In this document: one piece after another, positions 51,693 through 60,124 of the stretch
Layout: each line of letters starts with the position of its first letter
Numbering within the stretch: the first letter of the stretch is position 1
Source: Weissella confusa
Lineage (GTDB): Bacteria; Bacillota; Bacilli; Lactobacillales; Lactobacillaceae
Reading direction: 5' to 3'
Assembly (NCBI GenBank): GCA_041871065.1
Contig: CP168942.1
Span: 154,501-218,500 of the forward strand
DNA length: 64,000 nucleotides
Position numbers and translations under genes: made by a program
The notes under the pieces: model-generated
What the model saw: only the letters and a program-made list of their open reading frames with translations
Databases searched by the model: none
What the model was told of the DNA's origin: nothing

Positions 51693-53831
51693 ATGGCTGA
51701 TGAAAAATCACCCCAGTATGAAGAGTCACCATTCCGACGTGATATAACGTTTGAAGAATTGGCTGCTCTCCTTAATGGGGCCACTATTGATGATATCTTT
51801 GAAGCACGTGATGAAGAAAAGATAACATCAGAAGCGACAACGACACCTACGCAGTCGCACTCAGTGGCAGAAGTGGTAACGCGACCTGAAGGCGTATCGA
51901 CGATTAAGGTACACCAAGTTGCAGATACATTTGTTCGTGAGGACACGCCTAAGTCGGTCGCAAGCGAGGCAATTGATGAAGCGGCAGCTGACGTGGCATT
52001 GCCAGCAAGTTCTGAATTGCCAAGTCAATTCGATGAACCAGCTAGTGAAATTGATGTTGCGCCGGTTGCTAGCCAAACTAGTGACACGACGACGGTATCT
52101 GAACCAAGCGTTCTGCCGGAAGCCTTCGCAGAAGAAGACGATACATCAGCAGAAACACCGATTATGGTGGCCGATGAACTAACGACCGTTCCAGAAATTG
52201 AAACTGATTTAGTTGATGATAGTAATGCGGCGTCACGTATGTTGCGTGGTTCAGCCTGGATGACAATTGGTAGCTTGGCGTCACGTGTACTAGGGGCCTT
52301 ATATGTTATTCCATGGGTGGCCATGATTGGAAATGTGTATTTCAATTCTGCCAACTCATTGTATGCACAAGGTTACCAAATTTATAGTGTGGCCTTGTTG
52401 ATTGCGACGGCTGGGTTGCCAAACGTCTTGGCACGTTTGGTTGCGGAGTATGGCGTTTCACGTCACTATGATGCCGTGCGTCGCATCTTCCGCCAAGCCT
52501 TACAGTTTGGTGGTGTGCTAGGAATCGCTGCTGGTGCGATCTTGTACTTGCTAGCCGGTGTTCTCTCGCAAGGAGATCCGAACGTGGTGCCGGTTATCCG
52601 TTCACTATCAGCTGCATTGGTGTTGATTCCAACGCTATCAATGTTGCGTGGATACGTGCAAGGATTCGAGTTCATGGGACTGTCGGCTTTGTCACAGTTC
52701 GTTGAACAATTGATTCGCGTGGCCTACATGTTGGGGATGACGTACTGGATTATGGTTGGTCATCACGGGACATGGGTCGATGCCACGGTTGAATCAACGT
52801 TGGCTGCCTTCTGGGGTGCGCTAGCCGGAATCATCGTCTTGGTATTTGGTATCTGGAAGCGTCGTAAGTTCTTTGCTGAAAAGATGGCGATGAATATTCC
52901 AGCGCCAGACTTCAACCCACGCGAAATCATGATTCGCATGGCACGCCAGTCATTGCCAGTTATCTTTGCGGGTTCTGCAATTGCGATTGTGCAAGTGATT
53001 GACCAATATACGTTCTTCCACATCATGAAGGCGTTCACGTCAGCAACGCACAATACGATGCAAGCCATGTTTGCGCAATTCGCCTTTAACTCAAACAAGT
53101 TGGTTATGTTGGTTGTTTCGCTTGCCGTTGGTATGGCGGAAACGGCCTTGCCAATGTTGGCACGAGCTAAAGAGATTGGTGACCGTGAAAATATTGGTAA
53201 TCAAATTCAATTCGCGTTCAAGTTGCTAGCGTTTGTGATGGTACCAGCCTCATTGGGGATGGCTGCCGTTGCACATCCGCTATACATTCTGTTCTACAAC
53301 ACGAATGATGCGACGAACGGAACGTTGATTTTGCAATTCGCCAGCTTCACGGCCATCGCCTTGGGATTGTACATGGTTGTCTTGGCCATCTACCAAGGTT
53401 TGAATGAGTTGTCATTCACGGTGAAGGTGCTAGGCTTGATTTTGATTTTGAAGTTGGTCTTGCAAGTGCCTTTGACGATTTGGTTGCAAGGTGCCGGACC
53501 TTTGATGGCGACGGTATTGGCCTTTGCGGTTGGATTGATTATTTCGGTCCGCCGACTAAGTGTGTTATACGCTATCGACTGGGCGCCATTCAATTTCTCA
53601 TTGATGGTTATCCTGTTCTGGGGCTTGGTCATGTATGCTGTCGTAGCGCTCTTGACGAACACGTTGACGCTATTCGTGCCGGATACAAAGATGGCCCAAT
53701 TGATCGTCACGGTTGTTGTTGGTCTGGTTGGTGCTGGTATCTACGGTGTCGCAATGCTTAAGACGCACGTTGGTGAAAGTGTTCTTGGTCAACGTGCAGC
53801 AACAATCGCACACAAATTACATTTGAAGTAA
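51693..53831 (+). CDS. MurJ/SpoVB-like polysaccharide or lipid II flippase with long acidic N-terminus
   Basis: 712 residues from ATG 51693 (AAAGGGGA 9 nt upstream; ATG 51669 has none). About 14 membrane helices of the MOP superfamily between residues ~180 and 705, beginning SAWMTIGSLASRVLGALYVIPW, typical of Firmicute SpoVB/YtgP proteins that move undecaprenyl-linked precursors. Family members are ~540 residues; here ~175 acidic, Thr/Ser/Val-rich residues precede the first helix (EESPFRRDITFEELAALLNG…). That extension is likely cytosolic and partly disordered; its role is unknown. Confidence 0.9.
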   Translation: MADEKSPQYEESPFRRDITFEELAALLNGATIDDIFEARDEEKITSEATTTPTQSHSVAEVVTRPEGVSTIKVHQVADTFVREDTPKSVASEAIDEAAADVALPASSELPSQFDEPASEIDVAPVASQTSDTTTVSEPSVLPEAFAEEDDTSAETPIMVADELTTVPEIETDLVDDSNAASRMLRGSAWMTIGSLASRVLGALYVIPWVAMIGNVYFNSANSLYAQGYQIYSVALLIATAGLPNVLARLVAEYGVSRHYDAVRRIFRQALQFGGVLGIAAGAILYLLAGVLSQGDPNVVPVIRSLSAALVLIPTLSMLRGYVQGFEFMGLSALSQFVEQLIRVAYMLGMTYWIMVGHHGTWVDATVESTLAAFWGALAGIIVLVFGIWKRRKFFAEKMAMNIPAPDFNPREIMIRMARQSLPVIFAGSAIAIVQVIDQYTFFHIMKAFTSATHNTMQAMFAQFAFNSNKLVMLVVSLAVGMAETALPMLARAKEIGDRENIGNQIQFAFKLLAFVMVPASLGMAAVAHPLYILFYNTNDATNGTLILQFASFTAIALGLYMVVLAIYQGLNELSFTVKVLGLILILKLVLQVPLTIWLQGAGPLMATVLAFAVGLIISVRRLSVLYAIDWAPFNFSLMVILFWGLVMYAVVALLTNTLTLFVPDTKMAQLIVTVVVGLVGAGIYGVAMLKTHVGESVLGQRAATIAHKLHLK

Positions 53832-53839
53832 ACGAAATT

Positions 53840-53873
53840 AGCCGATCGCATTTAGTTGCGGTCGGCTTTTTTG
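53840..53873 (+). terminator. flippase gene terminator
   Basis: AGCCGATCGCA/TGCGGTCGGCT stem, then TTTTTT. Confidence 0.92.
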
Positions 53874-53891
53874 CACCGGTTTTTACCTGGT

Positions 53892-53985
53892 TTATCCACA
53901 GCTGGGTGTGTAAAAGTCTGTATATTTGTGGATAAGTCTCATTTTCTTGTGGGAAGGTTGAGTGCTTTTCAACAGGTTATACACA
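53892..53985. promoter_or_regulatory. cluster of four DnaA boxes
   Basis: TTATCCACA at 53892-53900, TGTGTAAAA (reverse of TTTTACACA) at 53907-53915, TGTGGATAA at 53927-53935 and TTATACACA at 53977-53985. Two are perfect, two match TTWTNCACA. They lie between convergent terminators, so do not belong to a gene promoter. No dnaA or dnaN is in the window; a DnaA-titration or replication-control locus is inferred. Confidence 0.75.
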
Positions 53986-53989
53986 GGGA

Positions 53990-54023
53990 AAAACGAAAAA
54001 GCAGAACCCCAAAAAGGTTCTGC
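53990..54023 (-). terminator. corA terminator
   Basis: GCAGAACC/GGTTCTGC stem read on the minus strand, followed by TTTTTCGTTTTT. Confidence 0.9.
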
Positions 54024-54032
54024 TGTGGATGA

Positions 54033-54956
54033 CTATTTGCGGAAAAATCCCGAACGCCAAAGGACAATCGTTGTGATAATCATCAGAATGAAAGTGATGA
54101 TAAGTGTCACAATCCAGCCCATGTGGGTGTGCATAAAGGGAAGGTCAACGTTTTGACCGAAGAACCCCGACACAATATTAGGCACCGTTAGGACGATTGA
54201 TGACACTGTCAAAAGTTTCATCGTCCAGTTCAAGTTTGAATTGGCAAGGTTAACAAAGGCATCTGAAACACGGTTGGTAACCAATTGTGACAACGCACCG
54301 GTGTCGATGGCTTGTTGCAACTCGACCGTAACGTCATCAATACGTTCTGATTGGTGATCAGTTAGTTGGATGTTGTGGCGCGCCTTGTAGCTGCGTAGCA
54401 AGTCGCGGTCAGTGTGCAAAGAATTCAATAGGTAAATCAAATCCGTCTGTAAATCCATCAATTGATCAATTGTCTTTTGCGTTTGCTTCGTCTTGCGAAT
54501 TTCACTTTGAATTGGTGTGCGACGGCGATTGATTTCAAGAATTGCCGACATAAACTTTGAAGAAAGTAGCTCCGTACCATTCAAAATGACATCAAGCGGC
54601 GTGGCCTGGTCAGGCAAGGGGCGACGACTAACTTCAGTTCCGCTCAAGTAGCTGTCCACGTAATCCGTTTCCTCACGAGTGAAGGTGTAGAGACGTTGTT
54701 GGTCATTACTAAAGAGCATGCCGACGGGTTCAGTCGTGGCACGAGGTGATGTTGGTGTGACGACGTCGAATATCATCAACGTTAAATCGGCTTCTTCGTC
54801 GTATTCCATACGGGCACTTTCGTAGGGGTCGACGGCATAGCTTAGGAGTTCATTGGGGATGAGTTGGTCTTTGGTCAGCCATTCTCGTTCCTCAGGGGTC
54901 ATATCATGTACTTGGAACCAGACGAAATCTGGGAAAGTTGTTTTTTGTGTAATCAT
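54033..54956 (-). CDS. corA: CorA-family divalent cation transporter, GQN variant
   Basis: 307 residues from ATG 54956 with AAGG 6 nt upstream. Long cytosolic N-terminal domain, then two C-terminal helices (~250-270 and ~283-302). Imports Mg2+ (or Co2+/Ni2+) as a pentamer in characterised relatives. The nearly universal GMN filter motif at the end of the first helix reads GQN here (SGFFGQNVDLPF). The KxxxFFRK tail is normal in kind. Alternative upstream start at 54992 lacks a ribosome site. Confidence 0.9.
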   Translation of the reverse strand: MITQKTTFPDFVWFQVHDMTPEEREWLTKDQLIPNELLSYAVDPYESARMEYDEEADLTLMIFDVVTPTSPRATTEPVGMLFSNDQQRLYTFTREETDYVDSYLSGTEVSRRPLPDQATPLDVILNGTELLSSKFMSAILEINRRRTPIQSEIRKTKQTQKTIDQLMDLQTDLIYLLNSLHTDRDLLRSYKARHNIQLTDHQSERIDDVTVELQQAIDTGALSQLVTNRVSDAFVNLANSNLNWTMKLLTVSSIVLTVPNIVSGFFGQNVDLPFMHTHMGWIVTLIITFILMIITTIVLWRSGFFRK

Positions 54957-55034
54957 AGTAACCTTAGTATACGGCGCGGACCTAGTGTTCACAACTTATA
55001 CGCGATGAAAAAATGACGGATTTGGGATAAAAGT

Positions 55035-55081
55035 TTGACGCACTTTGTTTTTATCGGTATACTAGTAAAGTTATCGATAAC
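55035..55081 (+). promoter_or_regulatory. promoter and palindromic operator of the 45-residue protein gene
   Basis: TTGACG (55035-55040), 17-bp spacer, TATACT (55058-55063). A perfect 12-bp palindrome GTTATCGATAAC (55070-55081) covers the start-of-transcription region, a typical repressor position. Confidence 0.7.
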
Positions 55082-55100
55082 ATAAATGGAGGAAATGATC

Positions 55101-55238
55101 ATGGCTGTTCAATCACCATACAACTCATGGGCTCGTAAGCGACCAACATCACACGATTCTGCAAAGAAGGCTCGTGTGGCTGAAGTTGTTAACATCCAAC
55201 AATGGGCCAAGGGTAAGGCTGAATTGGAGTCAAAGTAA
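55101..55238 (+). CDS. 45-residue basic small protein
   Basis: MAVQSPYNSWARKRPTSHDS…, 45 codons ending TAA. Strong TGGAGG 9 nt before ATG, a near-consensus promoter and its own terminator make this a convincing short gene. Soluble, basic, no signal peptide or membrane helix; predicted helix in the second half (EVVNIQQWAKGKAELES). No known family recognised. The promoter quality suggests high expression. Confidence 0.8.
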   Translation: MAVQSPYNSWARKRPTSHDSAKKARVAEVVNIQQWAKGKAELESK

Positions 55239-55262
55239 TTTGACTTTATCAGTAGCTTACTG

Positions 55263-55305
55263 AAAAACCGCGTGAAACGTAGATATACGTTCACGCGGTT
55301 TTTAT
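55263..55305 (+). terminator. terminator of the small protein gene
   Basis: AAAAACCGCGTGAA…TTCACGCGGTTTTT stem, then ATTTT. Confidence 0.92.
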
Positions 55306-55325
55306 TTTGCACTTTTGGTTGAGTG

Positions 55326-55361
55326 TTAGTTAGTGGTGGACGGACACTAACCACAAACTAA
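55326..55361. repeat. imperfect inverted repeat between convergent terminators
   Basis: TTAGTTAGTGGT (from 55327) against ACCACAAACTAA (55350-55361), one mismatch, 11-nt loop. No T-tract; function unknown. Confidence 0.5.
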
Positions 55362-55372
55362 ACTACATAACG

Positions 55373-55409
55373 AAAAACTCCCCAAACGACCGAAATCGTT
55401 GGGGAGTTT
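55373..55409 (-). terminator. terminator of the cystathionine enzyme gene
   Basis: AACTCCCCAA…TTGGGGAGTT stem; on the minus strand it ends in a T-run. Confidence 0.9.
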
Positions 55410-55421
55410 AATTTATCAATA

Positions 55422-56561
55422 TTACAAGGCATCCAAGCCCTTTGACATGTCGGCAATCAAATCGTCGATATCTTCAATACCTACTGAGATACGAACCAAC
55501 TCATCCTTGATGCCGTTAGCAATACGAATCTCGCGTGGGATAGAAGCGTGGGTCATCACTGCTGGCACTTCAATCAATGATTCAACACCACCAAGTGACT
55601 CGGCCAACAAGAAGACATCCAAGTTCTCAACAAACTTCTTAACATCCAAACCAGGTTGTAGCTCGATTGACATCATGCCGCCGAAACCACGCATTTGCTT
55701 CTTAGCAATCTCGTGATCAGGCGTACCTGGCAAACCAGGGAAGTAAACCTTGGCAACCTTTGGGTGGTTGTTCAAGAACTCAGCCAACGCCATCGCATTT
55801 TCGTTGTGGCGTTGGACACGCAAAGCCAACGTCTTAATTGAACGTTGCACCATGTATGAATCTTGTGGTGACAAGACGGCACCAATAGACATTTGGATGA
55901 ACTTAATACGCTCAGCCAACTTAGCATCCTTCACAACCACGAACCCTGACAATAGGTCGGCGTGACCACCCAAGTACTTCGTTCCTGAGTGAACAACCAC
56001 GTCAGCGCCCAAGTCCAATGGGTTTTGGTTGTATGGTGAAGCAAACGTGTTATCAACAACCGCGATTGCGCCACCTTCGTGGGCAATCTTTGATGCTTCA
56101 GCAATATCCGTCACGTGCATCAATGGGTTAGAAGGTGATTCCAAGTAAACCATCTTTGTCTCTGGCGTCATTGCGGCCTTCAAAGCATCGCTATCAGCCG
56201 TATCAACCGCCGTAAACTTAATGCCCAACTCGGCCATAATGCGGTTAACCAAACGGAAAGTTCCGCCGTAAACGTCGTTGGCCATGACGATGTGGTCGCC
56301 GGCCTTCAACAAGCTCATTGTTGCGTGGATAGCAGCCATTCCTGATGAAAAGGCAAATCCATCCGTTCCGTTTTCAATGTCAGCCATAACTGACTCCAAA
56401 GCGAAGCGGGTAGGGTTCTCACCGCGCGTGTACTCATACTTAGCGCCACCACCTAGCTCCTTTTGGTGATAGGTTGATGTTTGGTAAATGGGTGTGGTAA
56501 CGGCTCCAGTAACTGGATCTCCTTGCGTACCACCGTGAATAACCTTCGTTTCAAACTTCAT
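55422..56561 (-). CDS. Cys/Met-metabolism PLP enzyme (cystathionine gamma-lyase/synthase or beta-lyase)
   Basis: 379 residues from ATG 56561 with GAGGGG 9 nt upstream on the minus strand; the longer frame has no ribosome site. Fold type I PLP enzyme: TPIYQTSTY, SGMAAIHATMSLL (phosphate-binding turn), DNTFASPYNQNP, and the PLP lysine in HSGTKYLGGHADLLSG near residue ~195. GGMMSIEL and SLGGVESL near the C-terminus are typical of the gamma-lyase/gamma-synthase branch. The exact reaction cannot be fixed from sequence. No cysteine or methionine biosynthesis genes adjoin it. Confidence 0.92.
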   Translation of the reverse strand: MKFETKVIHGGTQGDPVTGAVTTPIYQTSTYHQKELGGGAKYEYTRGENPTRFALESVMADIENGTDGFAFSSGMAAIHATMSLLKAGDHIVMANDVYGGTFRLVNRIMAELGIKFTAVDTADSDALKAAMTPETKMVYLESPSNPLMHVTDIAEASKIAHEGGAIAVVDNTFASPYNQNPLDLGADVVVHSGTKYLGGHADLLSGFVVVKDAKLAERIKFIQMSIGAVLSPQDSYMVQRSIKTLALRVQRHNENAMALAEFLNNHPKVAKVYFPGLPGTPDHEIAKKQMRGFGGMMSIELQPGLDVKKFVENLDVFLLAESLGGVESLIEVPAVMTHASIPREIRIANGIKDELVRISVGIEDIDDLIADMSKGLDAL

Positions 56562-56650
56562 GTTTGTTTTCCCCTCTTTGCTCGAAAATAGTAACAATGA
56601 AATGAATAAACTTATTTTAAGTACATGGTGAAAGTTCCGCAAGAAAAAGA

Positions 56651-56687
56651 GGTAAAAAATTTTACCACTTGTACATAATGCTATAAT
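56651..56687 (+). promoter_or_regulatory. promoter with palindrome before the flavin oxidoreductase operon
   Basis: Palindrome GGTAAAAAATTTTACC (56651-56666) occupies the -35 position; an extended -10, TGCTATAAT, follows (-10 at 56682-56687). Likely operator for a dimeric regulator. Confidence 0.65.
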
Positions 56688-56720
56688 GGGGGCACCAATA
56701 ATAAGAAAGAGTTAATGACA

Positions 56721-57881
56721 ATGAGTTATAAATTCCTTGAACCATTCAAGTTGGCGAATGGTGTTGAAATAAAGAATCGCGTTGTATTCCCACCAACGAC
56801 TTTGCGTTCATCTTTTGCAACGGGTGTTGTGACTGATGATGAGGTGAACTACTACAAGATGCGTGCTGGTGGTCCTGGTTTGGTCATCGTTGAAATGGCA
56901 TACGTTTCAATGGCTGGTAAGACATACGTTGGTCAAATCGGTATCGATTCTGATGAAAAGATTTCAGGGTTGAAGAAGATTGCAGACGTGATTAAGAATC
57001 GTGGCTCGGTGCCGGTTCTACAATTGTCATTTGGTGGTCGTATTGCACAGACGGCAGCGGTATTGCACGATGACGTCGTTGGTCCTTCTGATGTGCCGGG
57101 TCACCAACCAGGGATGGCAACACCACGTCCGATGACGGATGAAGAAATTCGTCAAAGCATTGCTGACTTCGGTGAAGCAACTCGCCGTGCCATTGCAGCT
57201 GGCTTTGCCGGTGTTGAGCTACACGGTGCCAACATGTATGCGATGCAACAATTCTTCTCAGAGCATGCCAACCAACGAACTGATGAATGGGGTGGTGATT
57301 TGAACGACCGCATGCGTTATGGCTTGGCTGTTTTGGACGCCGTCGTCGCGGCACGTGCTGAATTTGCGGATGATCAATTCATTATTGGTTACCGTCAATC
57401 ACCTGAAGAGCCAACAACGCCGGGTATTCGCTTTACGGATTCATTGGCAATGGCGCAAGAAATTATCAAGCGTCCAATTTCATACTTCCACATCTCATTA
57501 AAGGATGCATTCCAAACGCCATTTATGAATAAGGAAGATAAGGAACCACTTTACGCCAAGTACAAGGCAATTTTGGGTGATATTCCGTTGATCGTCGCTG
57601 GTTTATTGCGTACGCCGGAGCAAGTTGAAGCACTTGTGCAAGCGGGCGTTGATGGTGCTGCGATTGCACGTGAGCTGATTGTTGACCCAAACTGGGTGCA
57701 AAAAGTCATGAATAATGATGAAAAGGGTATTCGCTATGCTATCTCAACGAGTGATTTCGAGATGCTTGGTATCCCTGAGCCACTCCGTTTCTGGTTGTTG
57801 ACGCGCTTTAAGAAGGGACTGGTTGTCTCAACCGATGAGCAATTCGATCCACAAGTACCGTGGGCATACTACCGAGGTTAA
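56721..57881 (+). CDS. Old Yellow Enzyme-type NAD(P)H:flavin oxidoreductase
   Basis: 386 residues from ATG 56721 (AAAGAG 9 nt upstream; ATG 56715 is too close). TIM barrel binding FMN: PFKLANGVEIKNRVVFPPTT at strand 1, VELHGANMYAMQQFFSEHANQRTDEWGG with the His/Asn pair that contacts substrate in the family, and GLLRTPEQVEAL…GAAIARELI at the phosphate site. Reduces activated C=C bonds in relatives. There is no C-terminal Fe-S/NADH domain as in 2,4-dienoyl-CoA reductase. A small ORF follows after 2 nt. Confidence 0.93.
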   Translation: MSYKFLEPFKLANGVEIKNRVVFPPTTLRSSFATGVVTDDEVNYYKMRAGGPGLVIVEMAYVSMAGKTYVGQIGIDSDEKISGLKKIADVIKNRGSVPVLQLSFGGRIAQTAAVLHDDVVGPSDVPGHQPGMATPRPMTDEEIRQSIADFGEATRRAIAAGFAGVELHGANMYAMQQFFSEHANQRTDEWGGDLNDRMRYGLAVLDAVVAARAEFADDQFIIGYRQSPEEPTTPGIRFTDSLAMAQEIIKRPISYFHISLKDAFQTPFMNKEDKEPLYAKYKAILGDIPLIVAGLLRTPEQVEALVQAGVDGAAIARELIVDPNWVQKVMNNDEKGIRYAISTSDFEMLGIPEPLRFWLLTRFKKGLVVSTDEQFDPQVPWAYYRG

Positions 57882-57883
57882 AT

Positions 57884-58195
57884 ATGGCAGATAAATATCC
57901 AACAGCAGAATTAATTGGCGTTGTGATGACGCAAAGTAATAGTGGCGCTTATGAGCCAAAGGAAAATCCGCTAACAGCAGCCGATTTTCACAGCTGGCGT
58001 ATTGGTAAGCACACGAAGGGTAAGCTAGGCAAGCCTGGTCAACTCTTTTTGACGGAAAATAATTTGACGGTCATGCTAGTTGAAACAAAGAAGCTAGCCT
58101 TTAAAGATCGTCACGATATTACGCCAATGGGTCGTTTCATGACGGCCTCAGCGAGCGATGACGTAGTCGCTGCCGTTTTGGCACAATATCAATAA
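57884..58195 (+). CDS. 103-residue protein in the flavin oxidoreductase operon, unknown
   Basis: 103 residues from ATG 57884; GAGG lies inside the end of the previous gene, 7 nt upstream. Soluble, mixed alpha/beta, with ENNLTVMLVETKKLAFKDRHD in the centre. I do not recognise the family. Tight spacing implies co-translation with the oxidoreductase and a shared role. Confidence 0.75.
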   Translation: MADKYPTAELIGVVMTQSNSGAYEPKENPLTAADFHSWRIGKHTKGKLGKPGQLFLTENNLTVMLVETKKLAFKDRHDITPMGRFMTASASDDVVAAVLAQYQ

Positions 58196-58202
58196 GGAAA
58201 TT

Positions 58203-58230
58203 AACCCATGCATCCGCGTGGGTTTTTCTT
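58203..58230 (+). terminator. terminator of the oxidoreductase operon
   Basis: AACCCATGC/GCGTGGGTT hairpin with tetraloop, then TTTCTTT. Confidence 0.88.
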
Positions 58231-58401
58231 TGCAAAAATTAGTGATGCAGCCTTTTGCCATAGGATTATCTGACATTTGTATATGTCGTAAACAAATTCA
58301 CATTTAATTCACAGACACTTTTTGTTTTGACATTAAAATAAAGAAGACTAGACTTATAGTCAATCGAGGGATTAAGGACACACTTTGGAGGATAATAAAA
58401 C

Positions 58402-59829
58402 ATGGCAACTGCAGATTTTGGTGTTGTTGGTTTGGCCGTAATGGGTCGTAACTTGGCCTTGAACGTGGAATCACGTGGCTACACGGTTGCGGTATACAAC
58501 CGTTCAAGCGCTCGTACTGAAGATTTGGTACAAACGCACTCAGATAAGAAGTTTGTACCTGGTTACACTGTCGAGGAATTCGTGAAGTCAATTAAGGCCC
58601 CACGTCGTATTTTGTTGATGGTCAAGGCCGGTGCAGGAACTGACGCTGTTATTGAAGAATTGCTACCATTCTTGGAGAAGGGTGACATTTTGATTGACGG
58701 TGGAAACACGTTCTTTGAGGACACGATGCGCCGTTCAGAGAAGCTTGCTGAATCAGGCATCAACTTCATCGGAATGGGTGTATCAGGTGGTGAGTTGGGA
58801 GCCTTGCAAGGCCCTTCAATGATGCCTGGTGGACAACGCGAAGCTTATGATTTGGTTGAGCCAATCTTGAAGGAAATTGCTGCTAAGGCACCTGAAGATG
58901 GTAAGCCAACGGTTGCCTACATCGGACCTAATGGTGCTGGTCACTACGTAAAGATGGTGCACAACGGTATCGAGTACGGTGATATGCAATTGATCGCTGA
59001 GTCATACGACTTGTTGAAGCGCTTGTTGAAGTTGGACAAGGATGCTTTGGCAGGAACGTTTGCTGAGTGGAACAAGGGTGAGTTGGACTCATACTTGATC
59101 GAAATCACGGCTGATATTTTGACGCGTGATGACGATTTGGGTTCAGGTAAGCCAATAGTAGATATGATTTTGGATCGTGCCGGAAACAAGGGAACTGGAA
59201 AGTGGTCATCACAATCAGCTCTTGAAGTTGGTGCTCCACAATCATTGATTACGGAATCAGTTTACGCACGTTATATTTCAGCAATGAAGGAAGATCGTGT
59301 AGCTGCTTCTAAGGTTTTGGCTGGTCCAGAATTCAACTTCGAAGGTGATGTCGACGCAACTGTTGAAGACATCCGCGAGGCTTTGTACTTCGGTAAGATC
59401 ATGTCATACGCACAAGGTTTCGACCAATTGCGTATGGCTTCAGATCACTACGATTGGGACTTGCAATACGGTGAGTTGGCACAATTGTGGCGTGCTGGTG
59501 CGATTATTCGTGCCCGCTTCTTGCAACGTATTACGGATGCTTACAACAACGAAGCAGGTTTGCACAACTTGTTGTTGGATCCATACTTCAAGGATATCGC
59601 TGAGAAGTACCAAGCAGCTGCTCGTCACGTAATCGCTTTGGCAACGGCTGCTGGTGTACCAGTGCCATCATTGTCAGCTGCGGTTGCATACTTCGATTCA
59701 TACCGTTCAGAAGTTTTGCCTGCAAACTTGATTCAAGCACAACGTGACTACTTCGGTGCTCACACTTACGAGCGTACGGACAAGCCAGCTGGTGAAATGT
59801 ACCACTACTCATGGTACGAAGAAGCTTAA
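58402..59829 (+). CDS. gnd: 6-phosphogluconate dehydrogenase, decarboxylating
   Basis: 475 residues. Oxidises 6-phosphogluconate to ribulose-5-phosphate, CO2 and NAD(P)H. NAD(P)-binding [15 protein letters not shown] and [30 protein letters not shown], and active-site [23 protein letters not shown] are all intact. Full length. In obligately heterofermentative lactic acid bacteria this step feeds the phosphoketolase pathway, so it is a main glycolytic enzyme. Single-gene unit with own terminator. Confidence 0.98.
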   Translation: MATADFGVVGLAVMGRNLALNVESRGYTVAVYNRSSARTEDLVQTHSDKKFVPGYTVEEFVKSIKAPRRILLMVKAGAGTDAVIEELLPFLEKGDILIDGGNTFFEDTMRRSEKLAESGINFIGMGVSGGELGALQGPSMMPGGQREAYDLVEPILKEIAAKAPEDGKPTVAYIGPNGAGHYVKMVHNGIEYGDMQLIAESYDLLKRLLKLDKDALAGTFAEWNKGELDSYLIEITADILTRDDDLGSGKPIVDMILDRAGNKGTGKWSSQSALEVGAPQSLITESVYARYISAMKEDRVAASKVLAGPEFNFEGDVDATVEDIREALYFGKIMSYAQGFDQLRMASDHYDWDLQYGELAQLWRAGAIIRARFLQRITDAYNNEAGLHNLLLDPYFKDIAEKYQAAARHVIALATAAGVPVPSLSAAVAYFDSYRSEVLPANLIQAQRDYFGAHTYERTDKPAGEMYHYSWYEEA

Positions 59830-59843
59830 TAAGTAACTAATAG

Positions 59844-59880
59844 AAATGGTGAATCCGATTGGGTTCACCATTTTTTATTG
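59844..59880 (+). terminator. gnd terminator
   Basis: AAATGGTGAA/TTCACCATTT stem, then TTTATTG. Confidence 0.92.
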
Positions 59881-59907
59881 TCAGAATTCTTAGAATATGA
59901 TAAGATT
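59879..59907 (+). promoter_or_regulatory. candidate promoter of the Asn leader/permease operon
   Basis: TTGTCA (59879-59884), 17-bp spacer, TAAGAT (59902-59907), directly after the gnd terminator. Confidence 0.5.
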
Positions 59908-59952
59908 TTAATCGTTATGAAAAACGTACACTTTTTGGAAGGAGAAATGATT

Positions 59953-60045
59953 ATGTTCAGTTTTGTTAACAACAATAATAATAATGATCGTTTCAACTCA
60001 ACACAAAAAGTGATTGGGCGTTTTCGTGTAACGCTTGAACTGTGA
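59953..60045 (+). CDS. 30-residue leader peptide with six consecutive Asn codons
   Basis: MFSFVNNNNNNDRFNSTQKV… to TGA at 60043. GGAAGGAG stands 8 nt before ATG 59953 (an ATG at 59947 is too close). Codons 6-11 are AAC AAC AAT AAT AAT AAT (59968-59985), with another Asn at codon 15. The ORF ends 10 nt before a terminator hairpin that precedes an amino-acid permease gene. This is the classic layout of a ribosome-stalling attenuation leader, so the product itself probably has no function. Confidence 0.8.
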   Translation: MFSFVNNNNNNDRFNSTQKVIGRFRVTLEL

Positions 60046-60093
60046 GAACGATTAGCAGTCATCCAATCACTAGGATTGGGTGGCTGTTTTTTT
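60010..60093 (+). terminator. transcription attenuator before the permease gene
   Basis: Terminator: 60056-60068 (CAGTCATCCAATC) with 60074-60086 (GATTGGGTGGCTG), then seven T. Antiterminator: GTGATTGGG (60010-60018, inside the leader ORF) pairs over 9 bp with TCCAATCAC (60062-60070), taking the terminator's 5' arm. Segment 60012-60018 and the terminator 3' arm share GATTGGG, the hallmark of 2:3 versus 3:4 alternatives. Confidence 0.8.
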
Positions 60094-60124
60094 ATGCAAG
60101 AACGGAATAATCTAGGAGTAGGTC

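Noticed and set aside
53892..53985. Chromosomal origin oriC
   Set aside because: No dnaA, dnaN or rpmH nearby and no AT-rich unwinding element seen; kept only as a DnaA-box cluster.
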